NCBI GenBank assembly: GCA_946479055.1
Contig: CAMLEX010000146.1
Coordinates: 1-9,356, forward strand
Reading direction: 5' to 3'
Length of the DNA: 9,356 nucleotides
From: an uncultured Bacteroidota bacterium
GTDB lineage: Bacteria > Bacteroidota > Bacteroidia > Chitinophagales > Chitinophagaceae
This document shows positions 1 to 6,527 of this stretch, piece by piece. The translations under genes and the position numbers were made by a program. Position 1 is the first letter of the stretch, and every line of letters starts with the position of its first letter. The notes beneath the pieces are model-generated. The model was not told where the DNA came from and ran no database searches. It was given only the letters and a program-made list of their open reading frames with translations.

Positions 1-77
1 AAATAGACGGCCTGATGGCAATGGATGTAGCGCACAAGATACTGGGTAAGATTGGACACAATGTTATCACACACTGA
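1..77 (+). CDS. C-terminal tail of an upstream gene (partial), possibly a Gfo/Idh/MocA-type oxidoreductase
   Basis: An open frame enters from the left edge (first full codon at position 3) and ends at TGA 75-77, giving the 24-residue tail [24 protein letters not shown]. The stretch [13 protein letters not shown] resembles the last helix of Gfo/Idh/MocA NAD(P)-dependent sugar dehydrogenases, which often end in a similar 'dGl.AmeVa..I' helix and are common in polysaccharide clusters. That family guess is weak because only 24 residues are visible. The stop shares its final A with the ATG of the next gene (TGATG), so the two are almost certainly cotranscribed and probably translationally coupled. 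Confidence 0.5.
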   Translation, partial: IDGLMAMDVAHKILGKIGHNVITH

Positions 78-1495
78 TGAATACCGGCAAACAAATATCG
101 ATTGCCTGGTATGTCGTGATAGACTATATCATGACCGCATTAGCGTGGGCTATCTTTTATTTTATCCGAAAAACCTTATTAAAGGAGCCTATTGTGGATG
201 CAGGACAACTACAGGTCACCCGCCAGGTCTGGCTTAGCATTGTATTTATTCCTGTTTGCTGGTTGATATTATTTGCGTTGGTGGGTTCTTACCATTCACT
301 GTACAAAAAATCAAGATTATTTGAATTTACCATTACGCTGGTATGTAGCCTTATCGGCTCTGTGATTATTTTTTTTGTGTTCATTCTTAATGATGCACCA
401 GGCAACTATTATTATTATTACCTGGCTTTTCTAAGCCTTTTCTTTGTTCATCTTTGCCTTATTTTTTTTGGCCGATGGCTTTTGCTCAACAAAGTAAAAA
501 AGCAATTACTTTCCGGCGAGGTTTATTTTAATACATTGATGGTGGGTAGCCAGAGTAATGCCCTTAAGATTTACCAGGAAACTGAAAAAAAATTGCATGA
601 TGGCGGTTATCGTTATGTGGGTTTCGCTTCTCATAATCATATTTCAACAGATAATATTCAAAAGCTGATTACTAAATTAGGTACTGTTGATGAGTTGGAA
701 CATATCATTGATGAACATAAGATCGTACAGATAGTTCTTGCTATGGAAAAATCGGAACAGCCATTGATGGAATCTATTATCAATCGCCTGAGCGAAAAAG
801 ATGTGGAAATAAAAATTCATCCGGATACACTGGATATTCTTTCCGGGTTTGTAAAAACAAACAATGTTTTAGGAGCTGTATTGATTGATCTTAAAACAGG
901 ATTAATGCCCGATTGGCAACAGCATATCAAGCGTCTGCTGGATGTTTTTTCTGCCTTAACAGCTCTTATCATTCTTTTTCCTGTAATGCTGTACATTGCT
1001 TTGCGGGTAAAGCTTTCTTCAGCAGGTCCTGTCTTTTATGAACAGGAAAGAATTGGTTATAAAGGCAAGCCGTTTAACATGTATAAATTCCGATCCATGG
1101 TAAAGGATGCAGAAAAAAATGGACCCGCACTTTCTTCAGATAATGATCCTCGTATCACAAAGTTGGGAAGAACTATGCGTAAATGGAGGTTGGATGAATT
1201 GCCTCAGCTATGGAATATATTAAAAGGCGATATGAGTCTTGTAGGGCCAAGACCTGAACGTCGTTTTTATATTGACCAGGTCATTGCACGTTTTCCGTAT
1301 TATAAATATTTGTTGAAAGTAAAACCTGGCCTTACCAGCTGGGGCATGGTCCAATTCGGTTACGCTGAAAACGTGGATCAAATTATCGAACGAAGCAAAT
1401 TTGATTTGCTCTATATCGAAAATATTTCGCTGGTACTGGATTTTAAAATCATGATACATACGCTGAGAATCATATTTAAAGGGAAGGGTAAATAA
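77..1495 (+). CDS. Polyprenyl-phosphate glycosylphosphotransferase (WcaJ/PssY-like exopolysaccharide initiating sugar transferase)
   Basis: A 472-residue protein of the usual length for the large polyisoprenyl-phosphate hexose-1-phosphate transferases. It should transfer a hexose-1-phosphate (often glucose or galactose) from its UDP-sugar to undecaprenyl phosphate on the inner face of the cytoplasmic membrane, the first step of a capsule, exopolysaccharide or O-unit. Visible features are four hydrophobic segments near residues 10-32, 51-70, 85-104 and 112-133; a Rossmann-like CoA-binding-type region about 150-250; a further membrane or re-entrant helix about 287-310; and the catalytic bacterial sugar transferase domain about 311-472. 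Signature motifs are MYKFRSM (335-341), [20 protein letters not shown] (373-392) and KPGLTSWG (416-423). The ATG at 77 overlaps the upstream stop and no Shine-Dalgarno is seen, so coupling is likely. The sugar cannot be read from the sequence. Residues 111-115 are five consecutive tyrosines. Confidence 0.93.
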   Translation: MNTGKQISIAWYVVIDYIMTALAWAIFYFIRKTLLKEPIVDAGQLQVTRQVWLSIVFIPVCWLILFALVGSYHSLYKKSRLFEFTITLVCSLIGSVIIFFVFILNDAPGNYYYYYLAFLSLFFVHLCLIFFGRWLLLNKVKKQLLSGEVYFNTLMVGSQSNALKIYQETEKKLHDGGYRYVGFASHNHISTDNIQKLITKLGTVDELEHIIDEHKIVQIVLAMEKSEQPLMESIINRLSEKDVEIKIHPDTLDILSGFVKTNNVLGAVLIDLKTGLMPDWQQHIKRLLDVFSALTALIILFPVMLYIALRVKLSSAGPVFYEQERIGYKGKPFNMYKFRSMVKDAEKNGPALSSDNDPRITKLGRTMRKWRLDELPQLWNILKGDMSLVGPRPERRFYIDQVIARFPYYKYLLKVKPGLTSWGMVQFGYAENVDQIIERSKFDLLYIENISLVLDFKIMIHTLRIIFKGKGK

Positions 1496-1530
1496 AGTAC
1501 GAGGTCCTAGGTTTGAGGTCAGAAGTAAGA
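1496..1530 (+). repeat. Five tandem degenerate heptamers (RGTNNKA) directly after the stop codon
   Basis: Five consecutive 7-bp units begin at 1496, 1503, 1510, 1517 and 1524, the first base after the TAA of the sugar transferase. Each fits RGTNNKA (for example AGTACGA, GGTTTGA, GGTCAGA). A looser continuation of the same phase is seen at 1581-1608 (units such as GATTTTA, GAGTTTA), just before the next gene. No stable hairpin followed by a T-run is evident, so this is not an ordinary intrinsic terminator. The function is unknown. Confidence 0.6.
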
Positions 1531-1582
1531 AAGGGCTTGATTGAATGAAAGTCTCCCAATAAAACAATTTGAATACACTGAG

Positions 1583-1614
1583 TTTGCGATTGCAGATTTT
1601 AGAGTTTATTTTTG
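1583..1614 (+). promoter_or_regulatory. Bacteroidota-type promoter (TTTG - 20 bp - TATTTTTG) for the M1 peptidase gene
   Basis: TTTG at 1583-1586 is followed after 20 bp by TATTTTTG at 1607-1614. This matches the known primary-sigma promoter of Bacteroidota (-33 TTTG and -7 TAnnTTTG) with normal spacing. Transcription would begin a few bases after 1614, about 1618-1621. The -7 box covers the TTG at 1612-1614, so that codon cannot be the start on an mRNA from this promoter, which favours GTG 1630. Confidence 0.65.
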
Positions 1615-1629
1615 AAAAAACAAATCCTG

Positions 1630-4503
1630 GTGAAGAAACTTTTAGTTGCATTAGTTCTCTTAAACTGCCAACCATCAACTGCCAACTGTCAACCCTCTTA
1701 CTGGCAACAGCAGGTAAACTATACTATCGATGTTTCACTCAATGATAAAGAGCATACTTTAAATGGATTGGAAAAAATAGAATACATCAACAATTCTCCC
1801 GACACATTAACATTCATCTGGTTTCATATCTGGCCGAATGCTTACAAAAATGATAAAACAGCTTTCAGTGACCAGTTGTTGGAAAATGGCAATACAAAAT
1901 TCTACTTCTCTGGCAAAGAACAGAAAGGTTATATCAACCGGCTTGATTTTAAAGTAAACGATATAACCGCGGAAACGGAAGATCATCCGCAGCATATTGA
2001 CATTGTAAAATTGATGTTACCATCACCGCTTGCTCCCGGACAAAAAATAATTATTACCACTCCTTTTCATGTAAAACTTCCTTATAATTTTTCCCGAGGC
2101 GGACATGATGGAGAGAGTTACCAGGTAACACAATGGTATCCCAAACCGGCAGTATATGATAAGAAGGGCTGGCACCCTATGCCCTATCTGGACCAGGGAG
2201 AATTTTACAGTGAGTTCGGAAATTTTGATGTAAGCATAACTGTTCCCGAAAACTATGTAGTAGCGGCAACAGGTGAATTGCAAAATGGAGAAGAAAAAGA
2301 ATGGCTAAAGAAAAGAGCAAACTTTACATGGAAACCCATTAGTAGGAGAATAAAAAAAGGAAGCACAGTAAAAACTATTATCCAGAAATTTCCAGTTTCT
2401 TCTGCTGAAATAAAAACACTTCGTTATAAACAAGACAATGTACATGATTTTGCCTGGTTTGCTGACAAACGTTTTATCGTTGCATATGATACCTGCCAGT
2501 TGGCATCGGGTAGAACTATAGATGTGTACAGTTATTATACGCCGGCTCAAAAAAAGTATTGGGAGAATAGTGTATCCTATGCGAAAGATGCTATTAAAAC
2601 AAGAAGTGAATGGATCGGTGAATATCCGTTTTCAATTGTAAGTGTAGCGCAAGGTCCCGAAAGTTTTGGCGGTGGTATGGAGTATCCTACCATTACGATC
2701 ATTTCGCCAATAACTGATAAAAAATTATTGGATTATACCATCGCACATGAAATAGGCCACAACTGGTTTTACGGGATATTGGGCAGCAATGAAAGAAAAT
2801 ATCCCTGGATGGATGAAGGGTTAAATACTTATTACGATAACCGGTACAGCCAATGGAAATATGGAAAAGGAGAAATAAAATTTGGTTCTCACCATGTAAG
2901 TATTAAAAATGCCGAAAGAATTTTATTTGAAACCAAAGCTGTAACAAAAAAAGATCAGGCCCTTACTAGTAGCAGCGAAGTTTTTTCATATGTAAATTAT
3001 GGTCTTATCGCCTATTATAAAACCGGTGCCTGGCTGGAATATGCAGAATCTATATTGGGGAAAGAACCCTTAGATAAGGCCATGCAGGAATATTATCGTC
3101 GCTGGCAATTCAGGCATCCCGAGCCAGACGATTTTAAACATACACTTGAGGAAAGCACTGGTAAGGATCTTGATTCTTTATTTTCCTTACTGGATAAAAA
3201 AGGGTTACTTCCCAATCAGCAAAAACAGAAAGGATTGAATTTCTCTTTGGCACTTACGGGGGATGCTATCGCACATCGGTTTAACTATCCAAACCAGGAT
3301 GCAATAATTTTAGGGCCTTCTTTTGGTTTTAATAGCTATGATAAATTGATGGTAGGCGGACTGATTACCAACTATAAATTGCCTCCTTCCAAATTTCAGT
3401 TTTTTCTTGCTCCCATGTATGCAACCGGATCAAAAAAAATTACCGGAACAGGACTTGTTAATTATTCTTTTTATCCTGACAACTTTTTTCAAAAAATAAA
3501 TTTGGGAATCAGTGGTTCTACTTTTACAATAAACAGGTATACAGATACTGCAGGCAACAAGACATTTTCTTCTTTTCACAAAATAGTACCTTCTATAAAA
3601 TTTGTTTTAAAAGAAAAAAATCCGCGGAGTACATTGAATCGTTTTATTCAGTTTAAAACTTTCCTGGTTGGCGAAGATGCCTTGAGTTTTTACCGTGATA
3701 CTATAATCAGTCCTGCTAATGATACAACTATCCTGACCAAAAACAGAACTATTGCTGAAAATAGGACACTGAATCAACTCCGGTTTGTTACAGAGAATTA
3801 CCGGGCCCTATACCCTTACCGTGGTGAATTGAAAATAGAACAAGGCAAAAACTTCATCCGCACTGCTTTTACCGGCAACTATTTTTTCAACTATGCCAAA
3901 GACGGCGGGCTCGATATGCGGTTTTTCGCTGGGAAATTTTTCTATACAGGTTCTAAAACATTTATCAAACAATTTGAAACAGACCGCTATCATTTAAATA
4001 TGACCGGGCCAAATGGCTATGAGGATTATACCTACAGCGATTATTTTGTTGGCCGCAATCAATTTGAAGGTTTAGCCAGTCAGCAAATCATGGTGAGGGA
4101 TGGAGGATTTAAAGTGAGAACAGAATTGCTCGCTGATAAAATTGGTAAAACCGACAATTGGCTGATGGCAGTTAATTTCAGTACCTCAATCCCACCGGCT
4201 ATAAACCCTCTGAACGTTTTACCTATAAAGATTCCTTTAAAATTATTTGTTGATATAGGCACATACAGTGATGTATGGGAGAAGAATTCTACAGAAGATC
4301 GTTTCCTGTTTGATGCAGGTTTGCATATTCCTCTTTTCAAAGAAACAATCAATATTTATATTCCTCTTTTGTACAGCAAGGTTTATAAAGATTACATAAA
4401 ATCCACCGTAGACAAGAAAAATCGTTTCCTGAAAACCATTTCATTTTCTATTGACATTTCCGGGTTTAGTCTTCGAAAATTAAATCGCAACCTGGCCGAT
4501 TGA
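1630..4503 (+). CDS. Secreted M1-family zinc metallopeptidase with outer-membrane-barrel-like C-terminal half
   Basis: From GTG 1630 the protein has 957 residues. A TTG at 1612 would add six residues but lies inside the likely -7 box. The N-terminus MKKLLVALVLLNC is a typical signal peptide; NC is a poor lipobox, so signal peptidase I is more likely. The M1 (gluzincin) core spans about 25-530. It carries GGMEYP (348-353, the equivalent of the GxMEN exopeptidase motif), HEIGH (373-377: zinc ligands H373 and H377, catalytic E374) and E396 in WMDEG exactly 18 residues after the second histidine, the third ligand. A tyrosine in NYGLIAYYKTG (456-466) may be the transition-state residue. The catalytic set is complete, so it should cleave N-terminal residues or small peptides outside the cytoplasm. 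Residues ~534-957 are rich in alternating aromatic/polar strands and resemble an outer-membrane beta-barrel; no secretion CTD is recognised. The next gene overlaps its stop (TGATG). Confidence 0.9.
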   Translation: MKKLLVALVLLNCQPSTANCQPSYWQQQVNYTIDVSLNDKEHTLNGLEKIEYINNSPDTLTFIWFHIWPNAYKNDKTAFSDQLLENGNTKFYFSGKEQKGYINRLDFKVNDITAETEDHPQHIDIVKLMLPSPLAPGQKIIITTPFHVKLPYNFSRGGHDGESYQVTQWYPKPAVYDKKGWHPMPYLDQGEFYSEFGNFDVSITVPENYVVAATGELQNGEEKEWLKKRANFTWKPISRRIKKGSTVKTIIQKFPVSSAEIKTLRYKQDNVHDFAWFADKRFIVAYDTCQLASGRTIDVYSYYTPAQKKYWENSVSYAKDAIKTRSEWIGEYPFSIVSVAQGPESFGGGMEYPTITIISPITDKKLLDYTIAHEIGHNWFYGILGSNERKYPWMDEGLNTYYDNRYSQWKYGKGEIKFGSHHVSIKNAERILFETKAVTKKDQALTSSSEVFSYVNYGLIAYYKTGAWLEYAESILGKEPLDKAMQEYYRRWQFRHPEPDDFKHTLEESTGKDLDSLFSLLDKKGLLPNQQKQKGLNFSLALTGDAIAHRFNYPNQDAIILGPSFGFNSYDKLMVGGLITNYKLPPSKFQFFLAPMYATGSKKITGTGLVNYSFYPDNFFQKINLGISGSTFTINRYTDTAGNKTFSSFHKIVPSIKFVLKEKNPRSTLNRFIQFKTFLVGEDALSFYRDTIISPANDTTILTKNRTIAENRTLNQLRFVTENYRALYPYRGELKIEQGKNFIRTAFTGNYFFNYAKDGGLDMRFFAGKFFYTGSKTFIKQFETDRYHLNMTGPNGYEDYTYSDYFVGRNQFEGLASQQIMVRDGGFKVRTELLADKIGKTDNWLMAVNFSTSIPPAINPLNVLPIKIPLKLFVDIGTYSDVWEKNSTEDRFLFDAGLHIPLFKETINIYIPLLYSKVYKDYIKSTVDKKNRFLKTISFSIDISGFSLRKLNRNLAD
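1663..1697 (+). repeat. Five tandem heptamers (AACYNYC) inside the signal-peptide coding region
   Basis: Units start at 1663, 1670, 1677, 1684 and 1691 (AACTGCC, AACCATC, AACTGCC, AACTGTC, AACCCTC). Three units make 21 bp, so the translation shows a 7-residue repeat, NCQPSTA then NCQPSYW, at the end of the signal peptide. On the opposite strand the units read RGTTG-like, similar to the RGTNNKA units after position 1496, so the two arrays face each other across the gene start. Confidence 0.6.
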
Positions 4504-5426
4504 TGAACAGCTATTTTCATATACGCTTTGTTCCCTATAAAGAAATTGATTTTACAAAATGGGATAATTGTATAGCAACAGCTTCGAATGGCCTGATCTA
4601 TGGTTATTCTTATTATCTTGATCATATGGCAAAGCAATGGGATGCTTTGGTGCTGGATGATTATGAAGCCGTGATGCCGCTAACCTGGAACAAAAAATAT
4701 GGCATTGCTTATTTGTACCAACCTTTTCTGACTGCCCAACTGGGAGTGTTTGGCCAAAATATTTCAGGAGAGTTATTAGAAGCTTTTCTTTATGCTATTC
4801 CTGCAAAATTCCTTTACTGGGATTTTTATCTGAATCATCAAAATGTTTTTCCACTAAAAGATTTTCATCTCTACCTGCGAAGAAATTATATACTTGACCT
4901 GGATAAACCTTACGAAGAGCTTTATAAAAATTATCGTGAAAATATCCGTCGCAATATTCGTAAAGCAGAACAATTGGGTTGCGAATCCATAATAGATCTT
5001 GATGTTCAAAAAGTAGTTGAACTTGCTGTAGAACAAATGAAAAGCTATACAAAAGAATCTTCAGATAATGTCGATCGGTTTTGCAAGCTTTACAACTATT
5101 TGCACCGGCGGCAGCACGCCATTACTTATGGCATACTCAATGCAAAAAAAGAATTGATAGCTTCCTGCGTTTTTATTTTTTCTCACAACAGGGCTTATTA
5201 TATTTTAGTGGGCAATCATCCGGATGGAAGAACCATCGGCGCATCACACAGTCTTATTGATGCTTTTATCAAAGATCATGCGGCAAAAAAAATGTTATTG
5301 GACTTTGAAGGTTCTGATATCCGGAATCTCGCTTTCTTTTACAGCAGTTTTGGCGCCAGCGAAGAAAATTATGCTGCAATAAAAAAGAACAAGCTTCCTT
5401 TTTATTTGAAATGGTTCAAGAAATAG
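4503..5426 (+). CDS. FemAB/GNAT-like acyltransferase family protein
   Basis: A 307-residue protein with the fold signature of the GNAT-like 'BioF2/FemAB' acetyltransferase group (Pfam Acetyltransf_6-like). Visible marks are YKNYRENIRRNIRKAEQLG (141-159), the basic helix typical of this group; the strand pair LIASCVFIFSHNRAYYILVG (218-237); and the closing LLDFEGSDI...FFYSSFGA segment (265-285), matching the 'fDFeGS...F..sFGa' ending of family members. It has no signal peptide or membrane segment and should be cytoplasmic. Relatives acylate sugars, cell-wall precursors or other small molecules; the substrate here is unknown. ATG 4503 is preferred because it forms a TGATG overlap with the peptidase stop; TTG 4500 would add one residue. 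No Shine-Dalgarno is seen, so translation probably depends on the upstream gene. The stop falls within the first unit of an 8-bp repeat array. Confidence 0.8.
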   Translation: MNSYFHIRFVPYKEIDFTKWDNCIATASNGLIYGYSYYLDHMAKQWDALVLDDYEAVMPLTWNKKYGIAYLYQPFLTAQLGVFGQNISGELLEAFLYAIPAKFLYWDFYLNHQNVFPLKDFHLYLRRNYILDLDKPYEELYKNYRENIRRNIRKAEQLGCESIIDLDVQKVVELAVEQMKSYTKESSDNVDRFCKLYNYLHRRQHAITYGILNAKKELIASCVFIFSHNRAYYILVGNHPDGRTIGASHSLIDAFIKDHAAKKMLLDFEGSDIRNLAFFYSSFGASEENYAAIKKNKLPFYLKWFKK

Positions 5427-5510
5427 TTTTAGAGTTTTGGAGTTTTTAAGTTCTGAAGTTAGCTGGTTCAAAAACTTTAAAACTCAGAACTTAAGAACTT
5501 AACAAACTTT
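5425..5510. repeat. Facing arrays of 8-bp-period repeats (AGTTYTRR / inverted AACT) between convergent genes
   Basis: On the left, AGTT recurs exactly every 8 bp at 5425, 5433, 5441, 5449 and 5457; the first four units fit AGTTYTRR closely. On the right, its complement AACT recurs at 5473, 5481, 5488, 5496 and 5505 (spacings 8, 7, 8, 9). The left array starts inside the TAG of the acyltransferase gene. The right one covers the last codons and stop of ispD, encoding its SLLSS end. The two arrays form an extended imperfect inverted repeat around a short AGCTGGTTC centre. Confidence 0.7.
5446..5494. terminator. Probable bidirectional terminator hairpin between convergent genes
   Basis: TTAAGTTCTGA at 5446-5456 is perfectly complementary to TCAGAACTTAA at 5484-5494, giving an 11-bp stem with a 27-base loop that can pair further (GTTTTT-like with AAAAAC-like bases). 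The flanks are T-rich on each strand. Its position between two convergent stop codons, with the ispD stop (5491-5493) inside the right arm, suggests that it stops transcription from both sides. The stem is AT-rich and there is no canonical GC stem, so this is tentative. Confidence 0.45.
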
Positions 5511-6156
5511 CCGCAATCAGCATATCCATTGGCTTTGTGATTTTGATATTTGTTTCTTCTCCTTCTACCAGCGAAACTTTTAATCCATAAGCTTCTACTA
5601 CAGTAGCTTCATCAGTAAATTTATCTTTATAATCTATCTGGAAAGCCGGTAATAATATTTTACTGTGAAAAGTTTGTGGCGTTTGTACTAGCACCACTTT
5701 ATTCCTGTCAATAGCATCATTACCTTCTTCTGTAAGCAACCTGACACTGTCACTGCTGGTTACTACAGGAATAGCACTACCTGTTTCCACAGCTTTTGCA
5801 TAGCAGGCATGTATCAATTCCTGTGATAATAAACAGCGAACCCCATCATGCACAAAAATGATGGCTTCTCCTTCTACCAGTTGCAATCCATTTTTTACAG
5901 ATTGAAAACGAGTATCTCCGCCGGCAGTAATGCGGATACGGTCTTTATCAAAATATGCATCAATGATCTCCTGACCCATGTCGGTATATTCTACCGGGAG
6001 TACTAATACCAGCTGCAAATCATCGTATGCATCCAAAAAAGTCTTGAGTGTGTAATATAATACTGGCTTATCTTTTAACAACATGAATTGTTTAGGTAAC
6101 CCACTGCCCATTCTGGTACCTGCACCTCCGGCAACTATAATCGCATATTTTAACAT
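5491..6156 (-). CDS. ispD: 2-C-methyl-D-erythritol 4-phosphate cytidylyltransferase
   Basis: A 221-residue cytoplasmic enzyme of normal family length. It joins CTP and 2-C-methyl-D-erythritol 4-phosphate to give CDP-ME and pyrophosphate, the third step of the MEP route to isoprenoids (and so to undecaprenyl phosphate and menaquinone). The nucleotide-binding loop IVAGGAGTRMGSGLPKQF (7-24) has R15 and K22 in the catalytic positions. It is followed by GGDTRFQSVKNGL (79-91), HDGVR (103-107, with the metal/CTP aspartate), R151 before VQTPQTF (157-163), TDEA (181-184) and NIKITKPMD (203-211), whose K207 matches the conserved substrate lysine. All key residues are present. ATG 6156 gives the standard MLKYAIIVAGG start; a -7 promoter box lies four bases upstream and no Shine-Dalgarno is seen. 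The last five residues and the stop are encoded by the convergent repeat array. Confidence 0.96.
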   Translation of the reverse strand: MLKYAIIVAGGAGTRMGSGLPKQFMLLKDKPVLYYTLKTFLDAYDDLQLVLVLPVEYTDMGQEIIDAYFDKDRIRITAGGDTRFQSVKNGLQLVEGEAIIFVHDGVRCLLSQELIHACYAKAVETGSAIPVVTSSDSVRLLTEEGNDAIDRNKVVLVQTPQTFHSKILLPAFQIDYKDKFTDEATVVEAYGLKVSLVEGEETNIKITKPMDMLIAESLLSS

Positions 6157-6160
6157 AGAG

Positions 6161-6168
6161 CAAAAGTA
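6161..6168 (-). promoter_or_regulatory. -7 promoter box (TACTTTTG) of ispD, giving a near-leaderless mRNA
   Basis: The minus strand reads TACTTTTG, a full match to TAnnTTTG, ending four bases before the ispD ATG. Transcription would begin at or within a few bases of the start codon. No clear TTG lies 19-21 bp upstream, so the -33 half is weak or absent. Confidence 0.5.
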
Positions 6169-6220
6169 GTAAAGAAGATGGATCAGATGACGCAGTAAAT
6201 TAAAATACGGCTGCTCAACA

Positions 6221-6234
6221 GAACAATCTTGTTC
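6221..6234. promoter_or_regulatory. 14-bp palindrome GAACAA-TC-TTGTTC upstream of ispD
   Basis: Perfect 6-bp arms with a 2-bp centre lie about 65 bp upstream of the ispD start codon, upstream of its -7 box. This could be a dimeric regulator site or a chance palindrome in decayed insertion-element DNA. No T-run follows on either strand, so it is not a terminator. Confidence 0.25.
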
Positions 6235-6244
6235 CGTTCTCTAT

Positions 6245-6520
6245 TCAATGAGATTTGATTTTATGTTGTTGATTTCCCCAGACACAATGAGAGTAAATGA
6301 AAATTACACCAGGCTGAATAGCGAACTGAAAGTACAAATGTGCTACCCTTCTCCGATTATGTTCAGAGCAGGCTGCGACGCTTATTTGCTCAATAGAATT
6401 AACGAACGATGAAAGGTCCCGACGATGAATGCCGGGATGCCGACCGAAAGCGTCGGCAAGCATCGCAACAAAGCTGATAGTAGTACTATCGATTGATAAA
6501 AAACAACTTCTATCGTAAAA
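6245..6520 (-). pseudogene. Decayed fragment of an IS4-type DDE transposase
   Basis: This fills most of the 371-bp gap between ispD and the next minus-strand gene. Read on the minus strand it gives DRSCFLSIDSTTISFVAML (from about 6511), matching the 'drlf.iDSTTIsl' block around the first catalytic Asp of IS4-family transposases (Asp codon 6488-6490), followed by AFGRHPG, like the 'gaGR.P' that follows in Bacteroidota members. Further on, VAACSEHN may match the 'SAA.HD' block and IQPGVIFIYSHCV the 'l..GsivvfDrgYv' block, where the second catalytic Asp would be replaced. The region has no plausible start, lacks the family's N- and C-terminal parts (a full protein is about 380-420 residues) and ends at TGA 6245-6247. 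A trace may continue past the stop (ENGTRLF, about 6235-6215). The assignment rests mainly on the DSTTIS block; no terminal inverted repeats were found. Confidence 0.45.
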
Positions 6521-6527
6521 ACCAGGA

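Noticed and set aside
407..421. Run of five tyrosine codons (TAT/TAC) as a possible microsatellite
   Set aside because: It is in frame in a membrane loop of the sugar transferase and too short to call a variable repeat.
1220..1678. 152-residue open frame on the minus strand
   Set aside because: It overlaps the well-supported sugar transferase and peptidase genes on the other strand and has no domain-like or signal features.
6417..6458. Two adjacent hairpins (5-bp stem 6417-6437, and 7-bp stem TGCCGAC/GTCGGCA 6438-6458)
   Set aside because: The second stem is GC-rich but no T-run follows on either strand, and the bases lie within the transposase remnant; not enough to call a terminator or RNA gene.
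6476..6490. Perfect palindrome GATAGTA-G-TACTATC that looks like a terminator stem downstream of the minus-strand barrel gene
   Set aside because: It coincides with codons for the DSTTI block of the transposase remnant, has only a one-base loop and has no T-run after it, so it is better explained as coding residue.
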